From positions 11,095,284 through 11,159,283 of the forward strand of contig OZ010787.1 of NCBI GenBank assembly GCA_963932465.1: a stretch of DNA of 64,000 bases, in the 5' to 3' direction. The DNA is from Maratus speciosus. Lineage: Eukaryota; Arthropoda; Arachnida; Araneae; Salticidae. Position numbers and translations under genes: made by a program. The notes under the pieces are model-generated. The model saw only the letters and a list, made by a program, of their open reading frames with translations. It had not been told where the DNA came from and ran no database searches. Every line of letters starts with the position of its first letter. The first letter of the stretch is position 1. This document shows, one piece after another, positions 27,401 through 39,400 of the stretch.

Positions 27401-30400
27401 TCCCCCCCCCCCCCCAAAGCCCGACTGGAACAGTCAAGAAATCGCTCCTGCCAATCAACACCAGAAAGAAAAAAAAAAGCAACATTTTACAGGAATTCTG
27501 CCACTAAAACAGTAAAATTTGTGCATGAATGGGGTTGAATAGATACTTCAATGTGATTTGTATTGAAGTAAATCAAAAAATAACAATTCTATCTGCATCT
27601 AAAGAATTGAAGTTAATAAAAAAATACCGATTCTACCAGCATCTAAAAATCGACATTGAATCTATACTGAATCGATTTGCCATTTTTGATTCTACTTTGC
27701 GGGTAGAATTGAATCGTTCATTTTTTCTTGCTTTCTTTTATCTTTAGAAAAAACAAGGCGGATTCGTGAAAAATTTCGACTTCCAGTTTTCGAAGATTTA
27801 TAGTTTTAGAATATCTTGTCTGGAATACGATTTGACTATTTTTATACATTCTCTGTCTGTCAGCCTGTCTATTTGTTTGTCTCTGACAAAAAAATTGTGG
27901 GCAGTCTATTTCAAGAACTAATGCATGGAAACTGTTGAAACTTTAGATTCAGTTAGACCTTCATATATATTGGTGCTGATTACTTTTTGATGTAAATCTA
28001 CTGACAAGTGATGCTGCTATACTGCATTTTTCCTGATTTTCGCAATAGCTCTATCTCAAGAACTAATGCACGGATTTTCATCAAACATCACATTCAGTTA
28101 GACGGTGGCATAAATTGTTGCATATTAGATTTCGGTGTAAATAGCCCAACAGGGGGCATTCTTATGCAGATTTTATCAGCAATGTTGAATTCAGACAATT
28201 TTCTTTGGGAAGGATTTCTGCGGATCCAAAGAGGGACAAATTCAGACGGGAAGGGTATTGGACTTTTGTACATTAAGCATAAAATCTCAAACCTTCTGGG
28301 GGGACATTTGAATGTTGCAGGGGGGGGGGGGGGAAGAATTCAATGCCCTGCCACCTCCTGAATTCAATACTTTTTCAGGACTTAAACGATTTTAGGGATC
28401 ATATCTGAAGAACTAATGAACAGAATTTCATCAAATGTAATATTATGTGTCATTAACTTAAGTTGTTCCTGAGTTTTTCGTTTAATCATGTAAGAGGCTG
28501 CGCTGCTATACTGTTTTTTTTTTGCATGATATTCGTGATAGCCAAATCTCAAAACTAATGCACAGAATTTAATCAAACTTCATATTCTGTTACACTTTCA
28601 GATAAATAGATCCTTATTAGGCTTAGGTGTATACTGCCCAACAGCTGTCGTTTTTATGCTCTTTGAATTGGGATTTTCCGTTACTTACATCTAGGCTAAT
28701 ATCAGGCAAACGTCTTTTTTGCAGGCTTTTTTTCACCCTTACACCATCCCTACACATGCTAGCGAAGGTGTAGGGATGGCATAAGAGTGAAAAAAGCATG
28801 CAAAAAGACATTCGTCTGACATTAGCCTAAGAGGGTGTGGGCCAAAATTCAATGATTTGTTAAGAAAATGCAATGCTTATATTTTCTTTTAAAATGCACA
28901 TGCTTCAACGAACCTATGCTTTTTGAATCCTCATGATAGGCACATGTTATCATTTAAATTTAAAATGCACATACTTCAATGAACCTATGCTTTTTGAATC
29001 CTCATGATGGGCACATATTATTTAAATTTGACACTGTGATAGCGAATTCTGAAGTTTTAATATTTATGAGACAGATGAAAGTTTTGGAATTGGCACATCC
29101 AACTACTTTACCTTCAATTTTTGAAGGAAAATGAAAATGATATTACCTTTAGAGACATTGATTAAAAAATTTATAGTATCGATTAAATCGAGTTGGCCAT
29201 AATATCAATTAAAAAAAATTGAAATTGCCCATCACTAATGTGCATACATAAAAGAGACACCCAACATCATCAGTAAAACATGATAAATTTATGTAAAAAT
29301 TAAAACAGTTCATGAATTTGGGCATAACTAAATAATAAATTTCAATAAACAGCATTCAAAATTTCTTTGAGAATTTTAACATATTCAACAACTTTTCAGC
29401 TGATTTTTGAATGAACTAGTCATTTGGACCAATTTTCAGGAAAACATTATCTCAAAACCAACTTCTTTTTTTCAGAACTGTAAAGAAAAATGCTATGCCT
29501 AAAACTAATTTGACCAAAAAGAACAAAGAATAGGAAAGGAAAGATTAAAAAAAAACTGCTAAACAACTCAAAATGATAAATTCACTAAAATCCGATTACA
29601 AGAACAGTATCAGAAATTAAATTAAGAAATTGGTAAATGAAAAAATACATCTGTTAAAATGTTAACTATATACGATTTTAAGAAAATGAAATTGCCAGTG
29701 ATGCATGAATTATGGATAGACTTAGAAAACAATTCACAAAAGAGCAATCAGTATGATTAAAATGCTTCACCAATCTATTTTCAGCTTTACACTGTTCTTT
29801 TTTTTCTGTAAGGGAATCAGAGTTTAAATTACATCTAGTATTGATTGTTTGGAATGTGTCTGAAAATGATAATGCCTATAAATAACACAGTTGTTTTTTT
29901 TCTTTTGGGTGTTAATATGAGAACATCCTTTAAATGTTCTCAAGCTTAGCAATCTCATAATGAGGGTATGAATGTAAACTAAATAAAAATAATGTAGTAA
30001 CATTTCATAAAAGATAAAGGACCAACCACACACACATAAAAAAATAATAAACTAGGTCTTTACAGAACTGAACAAGCAGGAATTCTGCTTTTTCAGATTT
30101 TACTATCACTCCCAATGAGGAAAAGAAAAAAAATTATTATTATTATTATTATGAGGTAGAAACCATCGAATTTCAACAAATGGAAATGTTGAACTGTTTC
30201 ATTAATTTATAATAAACCTGCAAAATTAGTTACAATAAAAAATGCATCTTATATTTGTTAGCCTAAAACTCAAAGAAATATTACTTTAATCTAAAGGTCA
30301 CTGCTCTTCTATAAAGACACTCTAAATTTTTGTAACACTTTGCATTTTATCAGTATGTGATTTCAATTGCGTTATTTTCAAAAGTGAAGCATTTCCACCT

Positions 30401-33400
30401 GAGAAGAATCTCAAAGCCGCTGGAGTGAAAATGATGCACTTCTACAAAACATATTTCAGTTTTAAGTCTTAAAATACCCACTTTTATTTTATATAAAATG
30501 ACATCATTTGCATGCGTTAAAGAATTCAACATTTACGATCAAGTCTTAAACAACATCTATAGAAAAGTATGCATATGACATCACTATCAAGGAATAATAC
30601 AAAAAAAAACAGCAAAAAGTGATGTTGTAAACTTGACAAAAAAATTGTCAAACTAATGATTCTTATGCTTTAATTGATTCTAACATTAATATGGATATTT
30701 AAAATTAAATATAATTTATAATAGCTTTATGTTTCATCAGAAATCATTCATTTATATTTTTTTCAAAATAGCACATAATTTTAATTAAAATTTTTTTTTT
30801 CAGTTCTTATGAGAAAATGACAACAAAAATATACAGTAATCTAATATTTTACTTTTACTTTTTACAAAAATGGAGTACTTCAGTTGCCACCATTACAGAA
30901 ATGGGATTAAAAACTACAAAAAAATATCAAAAATAAATTGATGTAGTTTTTAAACAAATTGCAATTAAAAATACTTTTTTTCTCCAATACAAAGGTGTAA
31001 AAATTGAAAATGTGTGATGCTTAGAAGTTAAAAAAATTGCAGTAGAAATTATCACTATTTAACCGTACAATGATACATCTGCTTCATTTTACGACTGGCT
31101 TATGCAACGGAATGTTATTTTTTTAGAGACGACACTTTAATTGTTGCTCGAAAGAAATAGCATAGTGGAAGCTAATAAAACTCATTTTCCAATTAATTTT
31201 TTATTTATTTTGTAATTAAGAGTCACATTTTTAATATGTTATAATTAAATAACTAATAACACTAAAAAGAAAATGACAATTACATTTTATATTCATACTT
31301 AATCTAAAAAATATATACATTACACATGAGCCTGTTAAAATTATAATGGTGTAAGTTACTAATTTTGAAAAATTGGGCTAAGTGCGATGGACGGTATCTA
31401 GATATATTAAATTATTAATAGGGAGAAGAGAATAAGTCATAATTTCATAAAATTGCATATAGATAGTACCAGAAAATAGTTTGGTGCATTGGAATCCATT
31501 ATAATGCTTCAAATAAATCTCATGTTTTTGAACATTTAAGAAAATCAGGGCTGCTACAGGCAACTATTTTTTTATTCTATTTCACACCATTTTTTCAAAC
31601 CAAAAATCTTTTACAGATGTTTTGACAACATTTGCAAGAGAAATATACAAAATGTATTTTTTAACAATAGTGGTGTTAACAGAATATAAAAATAGTCGCC
31701 TGTGACAGCTCTGGAAAATGTAATTTATACCACTAATGACTTTAACCACCATGTATGTACCAAATTAAATCATTCACAAAAATGAAAAATTAGAAATTAC
31801 TTTATAGTGTACAAACCTGCAGGAAGTTCTATTGTATATTTTTTAAGAGCAGGTCTATACTGTTTAACCAAAATCAAGCAATCATATTTTAAAAGACGCC
31901 TGAAAACAGCTAATGCTCCAACACCTGGAAAAAAAAAAAAAAAAAGTTAAACTATTTAATTTGAAACCATATTAGTTAAATGTCATGGAAAGAAGAAAAA
32001 AAAAAAAAAAACAAGAGCATAAATTACTAAAATTCACAAGATTATTTCTTGAACTTACAATCAGGATTTCCTGGATCTGGCTTTGCCGTGCGCGAAGCAA
32101 CTTCCCATGTTCTACACATAAAAAAATATATATATTACAGATAGGCTTATATCAAGAAAGAAGCATTGCACTTTGGATACCCTCATTTTTTTCTGATAAT
32201 TTCAAGTTTGAGTGTCATCTAGATTTTATTCAGAAGTGCATATGAAGCTAACCGATTCAGATTTCGGGAAATAATGTGTGACTTAAATAATCAAAAGAGG
32301 CTATCAAAAGAAGTCAAATGTTGGATTTATAAGAAATTAATTGCCTTTGCTACAAAAGGTACAACAGCATGAAGTAACTTATAAAGCTGACATTATATAT
32401 ATATATATATATCCCCTAACTTTAAAAATCAATAACTTGGAAATGGTGATAGATAGAACATGAAACCAGTGGTATGGTTATTAAAAAAATCATAAGAATC
32501 TTATACATATATCTCAAAATTTAGTTAAAAATAGCACCGATAGATGATGCTGAGAGTGTTAAGAATCTTTCTAAAGAGAGTTTAGAAGCATAGACCAACC
32601 AGCCATTGAAGATTTCACCATTGAAGATTTCGCCATTGAAATCTGACTGCTATTCATGTATAGTGAGAATAATTCCAAAAGTGATGTATACCATGGAGGA
32701 ACATGTGTTTATTGTGTTGGAGTATCGCTGATTAAATCAGAGTCCTACTGCCACAAGGAGAAGTTTATAAACACGATTTCAAGTCTCAAAAGGCCCAGAT
32801 GGGCAATTCATGAGCTTTTCAAAAAATTTAAACAGACAAGCAATGCGGCCAATGCATAAGTTGGAAATGTGGGTCGGACCCACTCCATCATTACTCTTGA
32901 AAATTCAATAACACTTGCTGCAGTTATTGAGCGTAATCCAAATAAATCTGTCTGCAGACTCGCAACTGAATCCGGAATCAAGTCATCCAACACATATAGA
33001 GTCCTGCGGAAAACATTACACATGTTTCCTTACAAGATTCAATGCCAGAAGGCCATACCAGTTAGAGCTGAATGACATCGAGAGGATTTCGCTAACGAGA
33101 TGCTCGACAAGATTGATGGTTTTGATGTCAGCCAAATATGGTTTATGGATGAGGCCCATTTTTATCTGGATGGTATCTGTTGTATATTGCTTGACCTTAG
33201 TTCTTGTTCCTGTGCAAATACCTGTTAATTTACTTTCATACTTCTACTACCCTTAAAACTTTATCTTAAAATGCTCTTTTCCTTTATTAAATATAAAGTT
33301 CTTTTATTAAATATAAAGTCTTTTATTAAAATACTCTTTAGTTTTACTTACCTTATCTTTGATGCATATCTTTCCTTTTTAAACCTGCTTTAAATAAGTC

Positions 33401-36400
33401 TTAAGTATTTGCATTTATCATTTACCTACTGTGTGTTTGTCACTCACGCTGCTCTGTTTACGAAGTTCTCAACACCTGGCTTCATTTCCTTTCAACATCT
33501 GATCATAGTATTCATGGCTGCTACAAGATGACGGTAGATGTCCGATCAGTGATGTCTCACTTACAGGAGTTGTGTCATTCTGTTTCTCCTAATGAGATTC
33601 ATAGAATGTTAAGGGAATTGTAATGCTGTCTTGTCGTTTAACCGCTAACCGTATTGATGATCGGCGTATATATACATCATGATTGCCGGACTTAATCAGA
33701 TTCGATTAGTTTAGTAACATGTAGGTGACAAGTCTAGTCACCCAGTTATTCTTTTTACGGCAGTTATGTGTAGATCGGTGCACTAAGGTAGTTGAGAATT
33801 AAAAACGTTTTTCCAGTTCTGTAAATTAAGTTTTAGTAAAAGTTTTCTCGTATCAATGGATCAGTTATAATCTGTTTGAATTATTTTAAATCGTTTTCTT
33901 CTGATGCTAAATTGTTAAAGTGATAAAGGCTTTTTTGTGTTATATTCCTGTTATGCATCTGATGGGTCATCTGTGGAGCTGATCCTGGTTCCTGGAACAG
34001 ATGTATTTCCCGAGTCGGCGTTGTGGAAGTTCATTCACTGAAAGCGAGATGAAAGTTTCGTCTGTTTTTGAGAAACAAGAAATTGGCATTTTCGCTATTT
34101 ATGTTTGGCAGTTAGGATGGAAGCATCTGGAATAGTGACAGAAGTTTTCTCTTTTTAAAGTTATGAAAAACTGGCTTTGCATAACCATGAGCTTCATTGC
34201 ATTTTTCTAAACATGTAGTTTTTCACAAGCCATGATGTTAAGTATTTTGTTTGTCATGAAGTTAATTCCAGTATTAAAAAGCAGTAAACCAACGTTTAAA
34301 ATGCACAAATAATGCATGTAAAGCAGCAAACAGCTGTTTCGAATCTACAGCGAGATTCTTCTTCAGTACAAGATAGGGAAAAAAGAACAGTGTGCTAGAA
34401 AAAGCAAGGCTGAGCGAAGGCTTGCTTTTTCTAGCATGCTGTTCTTTTTCCTTATCTTGCAGTGAAGAAGAATCTCGCTGTAGATTCGAAACAGCTATTT
34501 GCTGCTTTTCACACATTATTTGTGCATTTTAAACGTTGGTTTACTGCTTTTTAATATTCCTGCACAAAGGCTTTAATTGCTATTTTAATGTTAATTCCAG
34601 TACTTGAGATAAGTAATTTAGTATGTTAAAAATTAATTGATAATCCTTTTTAATTTTTATTTATTTTATGTTATTTGACTTAAATGAACTTTGTTAGTTT
34701 TTAACTTGGCTTTGTCATTTATATCACCACACATAGTTAATATTTTTCTTTTGCAGATTAACTTATATTAAACTTTATCATCATTAACTTTTAACTCCTT
34801 TTTTACTTTTATGGTGGTTTGGGAACCAGCATGAGCGTTTCTGCTGTATAAGCAGCTCTGCAAATCGTTAATAATTCGTATATAACGTTAAGTTATATAC
34901 ATCAGTATCTTTAACAGACACAACTGGCGACTTTGGGGTACAGAAAGTCTACATTTGACTCGCGCACGATTACTCTATAGCCAAAAACTTACAGTTTGGG
35001 CTGCAATCTGTCGCAAAGGCATTATTGGGCCCTTTTTCTTGTGAGAAACAGTGACAACTGAGTGGTATATTGCGCTTTTGAAACAATTTGTCGCCACTCA
35101 ACAAGCATTAGACGATCGACCAGGCACGGCATGGTTCATGCAAGATGGGGCTCATCCGCATTGTACACAAGACATTTTTGACTTTCTGGACAGATACTTT
35201 GACGATAGAGTTATTGCGTTGAACTATTTGACAGTGAAGGAAAAAGGCATGGACTAACCTCCATATTTACCCGACCTCACTCTCTGCGATTATTTTTTGT
35301 GGGACACACTAAAGGACATTGTTTACCGGAACAATCTTTTAACACTCGGCAAGCTCGAAAAGGCTATTTGTCAAGCTTGTGTGTCAATTTCCAAATGACA
35401 CACTACAGTCACTGACAATTTCATTCTGAGTTTGCAACATATCTGTTGTATAAAACGTGAATATTTTGAATCCCTTTTAATGTGATACAGCCTATGTATC
35501 ATAGCGCATAGAATTACAAAGAACGAGAAGGAAGGCAAGCATATCTTTGAATTGCATCTTCCCTGCCTGCTATTTGCCACTGGATATTTTCTCCTTCGTT
35601 AATCCCCATGAGCACTTGTGAGAAAAGGGATGATAGTAACAAAGCCCATTGGATAGTAAGGTGAAGTTATTGCTTATTGTTAGGGGGAGTTGCAACAGTG
35701 TTAGGGGGGTTGCAAGCAGTTCATCTTTGTAAATTCCCATCAGCCCCTGCATGCTTCAGATCTAATCCGGTTCTTTGTGTTCCTTCTCACTCTTGTATAA
35801 TTCTATGTCACAGCGCCATCTATCGCACTTTTATAACTAAAATTTGATATTTCTGTATCAGATTCTTACTTTTTCTTATTAAACATACCACTGGTTTCAT
35901 GTTTCTATCTATCACTATTTCCGAGTTATTGATTTTAAAAGTTAGGGCTCCTTTGTGAAACATCCTGTATTAATACCTGCATAATTACCTCCAAAAAGGT
36001 TTATTAAAATTATATAAATATAGAAAGAAACAGTAAAACTGTAATATGAAATTAGAGATTAAAAACTAAAGTGCAACTTTCGTATCCAGAACTTTCGTGA
36101 TTTCTAGAGTTTTAAAGATCATTATAATAATCATGCAGGAATTAAGTTGCCCCCCAAATGTTGCAACAAAGTTGAACGATAATGTCTATGGCCCCATGGC
36201 CTAAATGGCAACAACTATACTCATAAACATCATGCCTATGAGTCTTTTACTATACATCATTTATAGTAAAGTAGCTATGCACTATGCAATAGGGCCACTT
36301 ACAGAACCACTTAGTGGCAAAGAGTGAAATTAACATTCTTGTCTCAAACAGTTTGAGGTACAAGAAAATAGTCAAGTACAAAATTGTAAAGCATTTCCTA

Positions 36401-39400
36401 TTTGGTATGAAATGTTAGTATGTAAAAATAACTTGACTAAAAGCCCGGAAATTGAAAATTTTTATATCCAACCACCAACTTAAATGCACCACTAATGCAG
36501 ATGTGTGGCATAGTAAGATAGATGCACATTTGCTAATAAAACAAATACATACCAAGGTACACAGTTTATTTTTAATAACTAGAAAACAGGAATTCTGCTT
36601 TTTCAGAATTTAGTGTCACTCCCAATGAAAAAAAAAATATATATATGTATATATAAATAAATAGTACAAAACATATTTTAAGACTTACAGCACACGCTTT
36701 TATTTTATGTAAAATGACGTCTGTTACGGCATAAATGCCCTCAAATTTATTTGTTTATAATTTAACTCTGTTTATCTTTCATATTGCGAAATATAATTAT
36801 AAAACTGATTTCTTTTGACAGAAAAAATCTAATCTGTTTATCTAAATTGTTTATAACCCTGAATCAACATTTATGAGTAACATTATGATTTCAAGGTCAT
36901 GTAATATAGATTTATTTACTTTATAATAATTTTGAATTGATGGTGATTTATTAGTTTTATAATTACTTGGATGTCATTTAAATGAATATTATAGCTATTT
37001 AGAAGATTTATAACTGCATATTGTAATTTTTATTTTGATGTTTATTTTATATAATATGTATCATTTTTAAAATGGTCAGTCTTGACTCTGTAACCAAGCA
37101 GAGAACATGTAACATGTCCTGACTCTGTAATCAGAGATGCCAATTGTTAAATCATGGCTCTGTTTAATACAGAGTGTATAGTGGAAGTCCTGACTCTGCA
37201 ACCAAGCAGAGAACACATTTTTTTTTTGTATTGGCTCTGTTAAATACGGAGAATTACTATTATGGAACAATTATTAACTTCTAATGATGAATAGAATTTA
37301 CATACTATTTCAGTTTTATTTAATAAACTATTTAACCTAATTGCTCTCCCATCTCACTTGGATTTTGAAAATTTATTTGTCAGATGAATTTCGGCGCCAA
37401 CATTTATTTTTGGTGCCGAGTAACCCGCGAAACATTTTTTGGAAATAATAGTGAGCTATTGTGAAAGAGATTTGTGATTAACAACTGTGATTTATTTTTC
37501 AACATGTGATTAGTGTGTGATTTATATTTCAACCTGTGATTAGTGTGGAATTATTATTGTGCCATTTGGATTACGACATGCCATCTACATTACCTGGAAT
37601 TAACAGGTAAGAAAATATTTTTTTCATTTTCTATGAATGGTTAATGTTTTAAAATAAGAATTATTCTTTATTTAAAATGGAAAATCTTGAAAAGCTGAAA
37701 GCAAAATGTTCTGTTGAACGAACGAGTTTCACGAAATTAATTACAAAATTAGAAACATTATTAAATGATGACATTGATAATACGAAAACCGATGAATTAT
37801 TAGAGCTTCAAGAAATATTTCTCTTAAAAGAAACGGCTTTCCAAAGTTTGAATCGTGATATTGAAGCTCAAATATCCGACTTAAAAGAATATGAAAAGGA
37901 CATTGCTAATAGTGAAAAGTACACTGACCAATTGATCAGTGCTAAATTTAAAATTAAAAATAGATTAAGAAAATGTAAAAAGGATAATGTTTCTATGATA
38001 GCAACTAGTCGTGTAAATTCATTGAATGGTTCTGCTAGTGGAACAGAAACGAGTTCTGCCATGAAATTGCCTAAATTAAATGTTCCAAAATTTTCTGGTG
38101 AAATCGAAGAATGGGTCGAATTTTTTAACTGTTTTGAAACATCGATACACCAGAATAAATCACTATCTAAGATAGAAAAATTCGCTTATCTAAAATCCTT
38201 GTTATGTAATCGGGCCTATAATGTGGTAGAAGGGTTTCCTTTGACAGAACAAAATTATGATACTTGTATTGATTTATTAAAGGACCGTTTTGGTAAGGTT
38301 GATGTTATTATTAATAAACACATGACTAATTTATTAAATATGGAACCAGTTAAAAATTGTTCAAATTTAAATGCATTAAGAAGATTGCATGACATGTGCG
38401 AAGTTAATATTAGAAGTTTAAGAAATTTGGGGGTAACATCCAGTTCTTATGGACAATTGCTAAATCCTATTTTGCTAAAGCTATTGCCCCATGAATTAGT
38501 GATTGAATATCATAGAAAACGTGATACTAGCAAAGAGTCAGATGTAACCGATCTAATTGCCTTTCTGAAATGTGAAATAGAATGTAGAGAAAAGGCTTTG
38601 TCAATGACAAGTTCTAAAAATGATGCATCCTCTTCTTTTGTACATAAAAATAAAACTGAATTTCGTGAAAAGAAAACATCAAATAAATATCAACATGCTA
38701 ATACCTTAAATGCCACTATTAAAGTTTTTTGTGTATTTTGCAAAGGTAATGATCATTTATCTTCCGAGTGTAAAAATTTAGCTGATGATAAGAAAAGATT
38801 AATGTTACGTAAGGAGGGTAGATGTTACAAATGCTTTTTGAAATCGCATTTATCTTCGCAATGCCGCATAAAATTAAAGCCATGTCTAAATTGTAAAAGC
38901 ACTGAACATAACAAATTATTTTGCTTTAAGAAAAGTTTGAAACCGGAAATTAATGGAAATCAAAATCAAACAGTTGTATCTAATTCTCATTGTAATTTTA
39001 GAAATTCTAAGCATGCTGTTTTATTGCAAACATGTTGTGTAACTGCTCAAGGTAATTCTAAATCAAAGGTAGTTCGATTATTACTTGATTCTGCAAGCGA
39101 AAAAAGCTTCATAACAAAAGCATTAGCTCGTGAATTAAATTTGCCTGTTTTAAGAAAAGAACATTTAACTGTATTCGCTTTTGGTATGGATCAAGGTCGC
39201 GAAGAAGAATATGATGTTTTTAAAATTAAATTGCGAAGTAAAATGAATTATCATCGTTTTATAGATGTTGAGGTGCTAGCTACCGATTTGATAAGTGCAA
39301 CAACATTGAAGGTTCCCAATTCTGACCCTCTAGTTATAAAATACATTGAAAGTAAAAGATGGAGGTTAGCCGACCCTACGCCCGAGGAATCCGAAGTACA

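Larger units (their letters stand above)
22641..29237. mobile_element. 6.6-kb hAT-like composite element
   Basis: TAGTGATGGGC at 22641 and its exact inverse ending at 29237 form an 11-bp TIR. Flanking octamers ATATGCAT (22633-22640) and ATGTGCAT (29238-29245) differ at one base, as for an old 8-bp hAT target duplication. GAATCGAT-like motifs recur near the left end (22650-22760) and internally (24430-24560, 27540-27720). No hAT transposase is seen. The interior carries a tandem array (24541-27282), a second set of degenerate repeats (27840-28600), a hairpin and a 71-bp duplication. It may also contain a nested element starting CAGGGCCGTAACG near 22822. Confidence 0.7.
33178..34904. mobile_element. 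Solo LTR (about 1.73 kb) inserted in the mariner transposase
   Basis: It begins TGTTGTATATTGC and ends TATACATCA, flanked by GTATC at 33173-33177 and 34905-34909 (5-bp target duplication). Excising it with one GTATC rejoins the transposase in frame. A TATA-like GTATATATACATC lies near 33667. No internal coding region remains, as expected after LTR-LTR recombination. Family not identified. Confidence 0.75.
32413..35967 (+). pseudogene. rosa-like mariner (IS630/Tc1 superfamily) transposon, broken
   Basis: TIRs: CCCTAACTTT(T)AAAAATCAATAACT at 32414 onward is inverted at 35880-35950. The right end retains the outer CAGGATGTTTCACAAAGG (35967 inward) followed by TA. Transposase pieces in shifted frames: an HTH region with ESGIKSSNTYRVLRKT (about 32960-33020), MDEAHFYLDG (about 33145-33173), WRLWGTES and KLTVWAAI (about 34925-35010), and WFMQDGAHPHC (35128-35160). 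It ends with LPDLTLCDYFLWDTLKD (about 35264-35312). The last motifs resemble the DD41D (rosa) family. Stops, frameshifts and a solo LTR insertion abolish function. Confidence 0.88.

Noticed and set aside
32808..33256. Several overlapping ORFs taken as separate small genes
   Set aside because: They are pieces of the frameshifted mariner transposase and its complement.
37076..37270. A 64-codon minus-strand ORF, repeated identically at 43553-43747
   Set aside because: It lies in the two BEL LTRs and is explained by their identity and internal short repeats; no coding signature.
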